Under the pieces are notes generated by a model. The model saw only the letters and a list, made by a program, of their open reading frames with translations. It searched no databases and had not been told where the DNA came from. Position numbers and translations under genes: made by a program. This document shows positions 34,064 to 38,036 of a stretch of DNA of 38,036 nucleotides, piece by piece. The stretch is from Prosthecobacter debontii (GTDB taxonomy: Bacteria > Verrucomicrobiota > Verrucomicrobiia > Verrucomicrobiales > Verrucomicrobiaceae), in contig CAMBPS010000029.1 in NCBI GenBank assembly GCA_945869675.1, positions 1 through 38,036 of the forward strand, read 5' to 3'. Position 1 is the stretch's first letter. The number at the start of each line of letters is the position of its first letter.

Positions 34064-34813
34064 ATGCGCTACGCCTTTTTCGATCTCGATCACACACTCC
34101 TTCCCTTCGATACGCAGGCGCTTTTTTGTAATTTCGTTCTGCGTCGGCATCCTTGGCGCATCCTTCTACACCTTTGGTTCATTCCCTTTGCCCTTGGGCG
34201 TGCCGTAGGACTTGTCAGCACAGCTACCACAAAGCGCGCCTTCCTGTCCTACCTCGCAGGCATGAAACGCGCGCACCTCCGGCATTTGGCGCGTGACTTT
34301 GCCTATGACTGTGTGGACACTTGGATCTACCCCGATCTACGCGCCGAGATTCTGCGCCATAAACATCAAAATCGGAAGCTTGTACTCAATACCGCCAGCC
34401 CTGATTTTTATGCGCATGACATTGCCGAAGTGCTTGGCTTTGATCATTGCATTGCCACCCAATTTCAGATCGGAAATGAAGTGGTCATGCGCCCACCGAT
34501 CATCGGCACAAACAATAAGCGGGAAGCTAAGATCAAGGCCATGAACGAAAGAATCCCTAACGTGGCGGCACTGACTGAAGAGCAGCGCTTCCATTGCTGG
34601 TCCTACAGTGACAGCGCTGCCGACATTCCTCTTTTAGAATTCGTTGGTAATCGTGTACTTGTGCACCCAAGCAGTCGATTGCGCGCGCATTTTTCTGCAG
34701 CTGATGTCACCGAACTCAAACCAACCCGCCCTTACCGGGGAAAACTGGGTGACATGTTGGCTGTAGTCCGCCAAATGCTAGGTCTCTATCCGATTCGTGG
34801 TCCCCATAGCTAA
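34064..34813 (+). CDS. HAD-superfamily IB phosphatase-like hydrolase
   Basis: This 249-residue protein is a HAD-superfamily subfamily IB hydrolase, related to SerB and to phospholipid or sugar-phosphate phosphatases. Motif I is FFDLDHTLL with nucleophile Asp7 and Asp9. Motif II is NTAS (109-112). Motif III Lys falls in NKREAKIKA, and motif IV is YSDSAADIPLL (Asp183, Asp187). The helical cap between motifs I and II includes a rather hydrophobic stretch (ILLHLWFIPFALGRAVG), suggesting possible membrane proximity or a lipid-phosphate substrate. The ATG at 34064 is chosen because motif I follows directly, as in the family. It converges on the ligase gene, with 9 bp between stops. The substrate is unknown. 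Confidence 0.87.
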   Translation: MRYAFFDLDHTLLPFDTQALFCNFVLRRHPWRILLHLWFIPFALGRAVGLVSTATTKRAFLSYLAGMKRAHLRHLARDFAYDCVDTWIYPDLRAEILRHKHQNRKLVLNTASPDFYAHDIAEVLGFDHCIATQFQIGNEVVMRPPIIGTNNKREAKIKAMNERIPNVAALTEEQRFHCWSYSDSAADIPLLEFVGNRVLVHPSSRLRAHFSAADVTELKPTRPYRGKLGDMLAVVRQMLGLYPIRGPHS

Positions 34814-34822
34814 TTTCTGGAC

Positions 34823-37522
34823 TCAACCCAAGCCCGCTAGCTTTTGAGCATAAGCTAGCGTGTCGATCTCCTCTGGTTTCTTATCTCGCCGAATGGCTCT
34901 AATACGCGGAAAGCGAAGAGAGAGTCCACTGTCGTGACGCTTACTGGCTTGGATCGAATCAAAAGCGATCTCCAAAACCGTGTCCGGAACGACCGTGCGG
35001 ATACGTCCGTTTTCACTCAACGTATTTTGGGTAAAATGCTCTGTTAGTATTTCAATCTCCGCATCCGTGAGACCACTGTAAGCCTTGCCAATCACACGCA
35101 GGGCCTGAGTTTCATCTCTAACTGCGAAGGTGTAGTCACTGAGCACATGACTGCGCTTGCCATGCCCTTGTTCAGCCTTCACCACCACTACGTCCAAAGT
35201 CGCAAAGGCCTTTTTCAATTTGAGCCAGAATTTTCCGCGACGCCCAGGCGTGTAGGCACTTGCAGGATCCTTCGCGATCAAGCCTTCATTGCCTCTTCGT
35301 CGCGCAGCTAAAAAAGCTACCTCAATCTCCTCTGCCGAGGCCACCCGCTGCACATCAATCGCCACAATGCCCTCCGGCAGCCGTAAGCCTTCTAAAGCCA
35401 CTCGACGAGTAGCCTGCGGTTGCTCCATCAAAGACTCACCATTCAGCAAAAGCAGGTCAAAGACCACATAACGGACATTGATGTCACTCGGCATGAAAAG
35501 GTCCGCCTGATCCCGCCTTCCCAATCTCTTTTGCAAATCAAAAAAGGTCAGCTTTTTTCCTTCAGCATGAGCAATAATCTCGCCGTCTAGAATCACATCA
35601 GAGGCCAAGAGTCTCATTGACTGCGTTATTTCAGGGAACTGATCGCTAATCAGCTTCAAATCACGCGTGAAGATCTCGGCTCGGCCACCTGCCACATGTA
35701 CTTGGGCACGGATACCATCATACTTGTCCTCCAACCAGACTTCACCTTCCTTTCCTGAACTCATTCGTTGCCAGATCTCTAGCGCCGTCTCCGCAGGCGA
35801 GGCCAGCATGACCTTGATAGGCACAAAGACTGTGGGAACAACTTCATGCAACCTACCAGCTTGAGCCAAAACAGCCGCACGGCCCAAATCGCCGCACATC
35901 ATTGCCGCCTCACGCACAGCCTCAGATTTCTGGTCAAAGGCCATCGCCACAGCTTCCTCGATCAACCCCTCTTTCGATCCCATGCGAAGGTCACTCGTCA
36001 TCAGTCGAACCAACCACGATCCACCTTCCGCGGATAGCCTACTGAACTGATCACGCAGCAGAGCAACTCTGCCCACCTGACTGCTAGTCTGGCGTAAGAG
36101 GTCAAAAAATACAGCTACCTCCTGCAAACTCCATGGCCTAGGGGCCAAAGACACACGCTGCAAGACTAGGAAAGCCGTGCGACCCGCATCAGCCTGGCTG
36201 CGTGAAATAGACCGATACTCCACATCTGAAACGCCACTCACCTCCTGCAAAGCTCGTCGGATCAGCGCCCAACCCGTATTCAAAGATGCCTGACCTATCG
36301 CAGCATCAATCGTCAACCCAGAACAATAGCGCACCGCTAGCACCAAGCTTGCATCATCTAGCCCCCGGAAATAGGTCGATAAAAGCGCCACCTTTTTTAA
36401 TCTCGAAGACTCCACTGCGGCTCTAGAACAAACCTGTATCCAGCCATTGAAGCCAGATATATCTGCAGGAGCGCCCGAAGAATCCGAATCCACCCCTTCG
36501 TTGAGCGGCACCTCCGGCTGAAAAGTCAGCAGCGACAGTTCCATTTGATCCGCCTTTTCCAGTGTCCAAGCCTCCACACCCCGAGCACGCAAATCCGCAG
36601 CAAACTGCTGAGTGTAACCATGCACCAAATAAACGCGTCGAGGGTTTACGACATTGACCGTTTCCAACAGCTCAGGATAATCCGCATGGTCACTCAGCGG
36701 AAACACCTCATCCACTTGATAGCGATACTTCGCCCCTGATTGCATCGCCCAGCCAGAAAACATCGCTGTTCGGCAAAGTTTAAGTTTTTTCAGCGCCAGT
36801 GACTTTCCATGACTCGGTGGAAAGATCAGCACATGCCCGCTAGCAGCTGAGGCATCAAACAGTCGATACTCGGGCAGAGCACCCAGCAATGATTTTACCG
36901 CTTCTGTCATCTCATAAACTGCCTTATGCAGCATGATGGGATATCCCGCTGCGCCTAGAGCGCACAGAATCTCCTGGGCTTTTCCGAGCGAGTATCCGAG
37001 CAGCACAGGAATGCCACCATCCTCCAACGTCTCTTGCACAAATTTCAACAAATCTGCCACCACCTGCTGCACTGGGGGGAAGCGGAACTGCGGCAGACCA
37101 AAGGTCGTCTCCATGATCAACGTATCAGCTGTCAAAAGCTCGCATCGCTCGGAGCTTAATCCCTGACGCAGCTTGTAATCACCAGTGTACAGCAGGGTCG
37201 CCCCATCGCTTTTCCGGGTGAGATGAAGCATCGCCGAGCCAATGATATGACCCGCAGGCAGCAACCGCATTTGCCAACCTTCCCACTCATAAACGCTACG
37301 CATGGGCAGTGCCTGAAACTGCCCATCCTTTTTCAGACCAAAGCGGACGCCCATCAGTTGCAGCGTCAACTCCGAACAAAAGGTCGTCTGATGCCGCGCC
37401 ACATGATCTGCATGAGCGTGAGAAATAAACGCCCGCTCCACCCCAAAATGCGGATCCAGCCACAAATCAGCCTCAGGCACATAGATGCCATGGCGATGAG
37501 TAACAGTAATCAGAGGCGGCAT
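34823..37522 (-). CDS. Fused MBL-fold exonuclease and ATP-dependent DNA ligase
   Basis: This 899-residue protein joins two DNA-repair enzymes normally encoded by neighbouring genes. Residues 1 to about 335 are a metallo-beta-lactamase/beta-CASP nuclease like the ligase-associated exonuclease: HAHADH at 35-40, His92 in GHIIGSAM, Asp115 in TGDYK, Asp278-His279 in LSDHAD and His301. A polar linker (about 336-360) leads to an ATP-dependent ligase. This has an N-terminal helical DNA-binding domain (about 370-560), the adenylated Lys600 in EDKYDGIRA, DGEI (646-649), VFDLLLLNG, EGLIAKD (746-752) and WLKLKK (766-771). An OB domain closes with RFPRIRAIRRDKKPEEID. The fusion predicts that end trimming and sealing are physically coupled. 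The usual partner helicase and phosphoesterase genes are absent from the flanks within this window. Confidence 0.93.
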   Translation of the reverse strand: MPPLITVTHRHGIYVPEADLWLDPHFGVERAFISHAHADHVARHQTTFCSELTLQLMGVRFGLKKDGQFQALPMRSVYEWEGWQMRLLPAGHIIGSAMLHLTRKSDGATLLYTGDYKLRQGLSSERCELLTADTLIMETTFGLPQFRFPPVQQVVADLLKFVQETLEDGGIPVLLGYSLGKAQEILCALGAAGYPIMLHKAVYEMTEAVKSLLGALPEYRLFDASAASGHVLIFPPSHGKSLALKKLKLCRTAMFSGWAMQSGAKYRYQVDEVFPLSDHADYPELLETVNVVNPRRVYLVHGYTQQFAADLRARGVEAWTLEKADQMELSLLTFQPEVPLNEGVDSDSSGAPADISGFNGWIQVCSRAAVESSRLKKVALLSTYFRGLDDASLVLAVRYCSGLTIDAAIGQASLNTGWALIRRALQEVSGVSDVEYRSISRSQADAGRTAFLVLQRVSLAPRPWSLQEVAVFFDLLRQTSSQVGRVALLRDQFSRLSAEGGSWLVRLMTSDLRMGSKEGLIEEAVAMAFDQKSEAVREAAMMCGDLGRAAVLAQAGRLHEVVPTVFVPIKVMLASPAETALEIWQRMSSGKEGEVWLEDKYDGIRAQVHVAGGRAEIFTRDLKLISDQFPEITQSMRLLASDVILDGEIIAHAEGKKLTFFDLQKRLGRRDQADLFMPSDINVRYVVFDLLLLNGESLMEQPQATRRVALEGLRLPEGIVAIDVQRVASAEEIEVAFLAARRRGNEGLIAKDPASAYTPGRRGKFWLKLKKAFATLDVVVVKAEQGHGKRSHVLSDYTFAVRDETQALRVIGKAYSGLTDAEIEILTEHFTQNTLSENGRIRTVVPDTVLEIAFDSIQASKRHDSGLSLRFPRIRAIRRDKKPEEIDTLAYAQKLAGLG

Positions 37523-38036
37523 GAGATACAGTTACGATTCAGAAAGCTCCCCGAGCAAAAAGAGAGACATTGAGTTGGGCCGAATCTCACAAATTAAAGC
37601 CTAACATTCCGGGTATCTTGTTTGTTCGGTGTCACTTATCGCGTAGCCCTTGGCTAAGTGCGAAAGAATGCCACCGCACACCGCCCCACCTTCAGACAGA
37701 ATCTATCGTTCAAGGTGCTCAAGACCAGCCAATAAAACGATCTATTTGCAGATAGCAAAATCACTGAGCCCTCAAAACCCTGAGTTCCGAGTTAAAGGTC
37801 AGAAGGCAGATTTACCATCGTCTAACTGCGTAAACCCACCATAGGTGATTGACGGCCATACGGCTGTGCTCGCGGTTTCGCTAGTTTAACCTAGATTCAG
37901 GAATGGCTGACCGCCGATTTGCATCCGTCATTGATTCCACAAGGCTTTTCACCTCTCGGGCGGTGTCACCCAAGACACAGCCGCTTCGAGTCGAAGAAGC
38001 CTTGTGAAACCAAGCCCTGGCGCAACTCAACGATCT
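37523..38036. other. 514-bp terminal region without a credible gene
   Basis: Short frames here lack ribosome binding sites and resemble no known family. The ligase gene promoter should lie near its left end. The right end holds nested inverted repeats at 37938-38006. I see no tRNA or mobile-element gene. Confidence 0.5.
37938..38006. repeat. Nested inverted repeats near the window end
   Basis: CACAAGGCTT (37938-37947) and AAGCCTTGTG (37997-38006) form a perfect 10-bp inverted repeat. Inside it lie a GTGTC/GACAC stem and the palindrome CTTCGA-G-TCGAAG (37984-37996). This could be a structured RNA, a terminator of a gene beyond the window, or a small repeat element. Confidence 0.5.

Noticed and set aside
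37570..37844. Two short plus-strand frames upstream of the ligase gene
   Set aside because: They overlap each other in different frames, lack ribosome binding sites, and their products look random.

Overview
The window looks like a chromosomal segment of a Verrucomicrobium-type bacterium (phylum Verrucomicrobiota, perhaps near Prosthecobacter). The strongest pointer is a block of haem-binding 'planctomycete cytochrome' proteins (DUF1587/1592/1588/1585 type) paired with Tat-exported DUF1552 proteins and a leucine-rich-repeat protein. These families are concentrated in Planctomycetota and Verrucomicrobiota. The rest is mostly housekeeping: glycogen, recombination, queuosine, isoprenoid, HflKC and initiator tRNA genes. 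The taxonomic call is inference from gene content.

Left third (1-10.7 kb): a tight plus-strand run of a GT4 glycosyltransferase, glycogen branching enzyme (glgB) and recG is followed by a small orphan LuxR-type regulator on the other strand. Next come a secreted NodB-type polysaccharide deacetylase, an unusual inverted array of 7-nt repeats, and a dynamin-like membrane GTPase. A convergent mannose-1-phosphate guanylyltransferase and two very small membrane or lipoprotein genes close the section.

Middle (10.7-22.5 kb): a minus-strand pair (hexulose-phosphate-synthase-like enzyme, then a medium-chain dehydrogenase lacking the structural-zinc cysteines) diverges from a five-gene plus-strand operon. 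That operon is mirror-like: cytochrome A1, Tat protein B1, LRR protein, Tat protein B2, cytochrome A2. A1 carries an in-frame 91-bp palindromic insertion built from 8-nt units, absent from A2. A GntR/HutC-type repressor and deoC follow, divergently arranged around a promoter holding two near-palindromic operators 21 bp apart.

Right half (22.5-38 kb): a minus-strand run holds hflK, hflC, a family-5 solute-binding protein, one divergent permease, one ATPase and a membrane-anchored SNase-like nuclease. After a 427-bp non-coding gap come queF-queC, a divergent multi-spanning membrane protein, and a prenyl diphosphate synthase gene. Behind the latter lie an initiator tRNA gene with a strong hairpin and a decayed second tRNA copy. 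The window ends with a HAD-IB phosphatase and, convergent to it, an 899-residue protein fusing a metallo-beta-lactamase-fold exonuclease to an ATP-dependent DNA ligase. The last 514 bp show no credible gene.

The most unusual items are the exonuclease-ligase fusion, the palindrome inside the cytochrome gene, the mirror operon, the duplicated tRNA 3' end, and the reduced oligopeptide-type transporter attached to hflKC.
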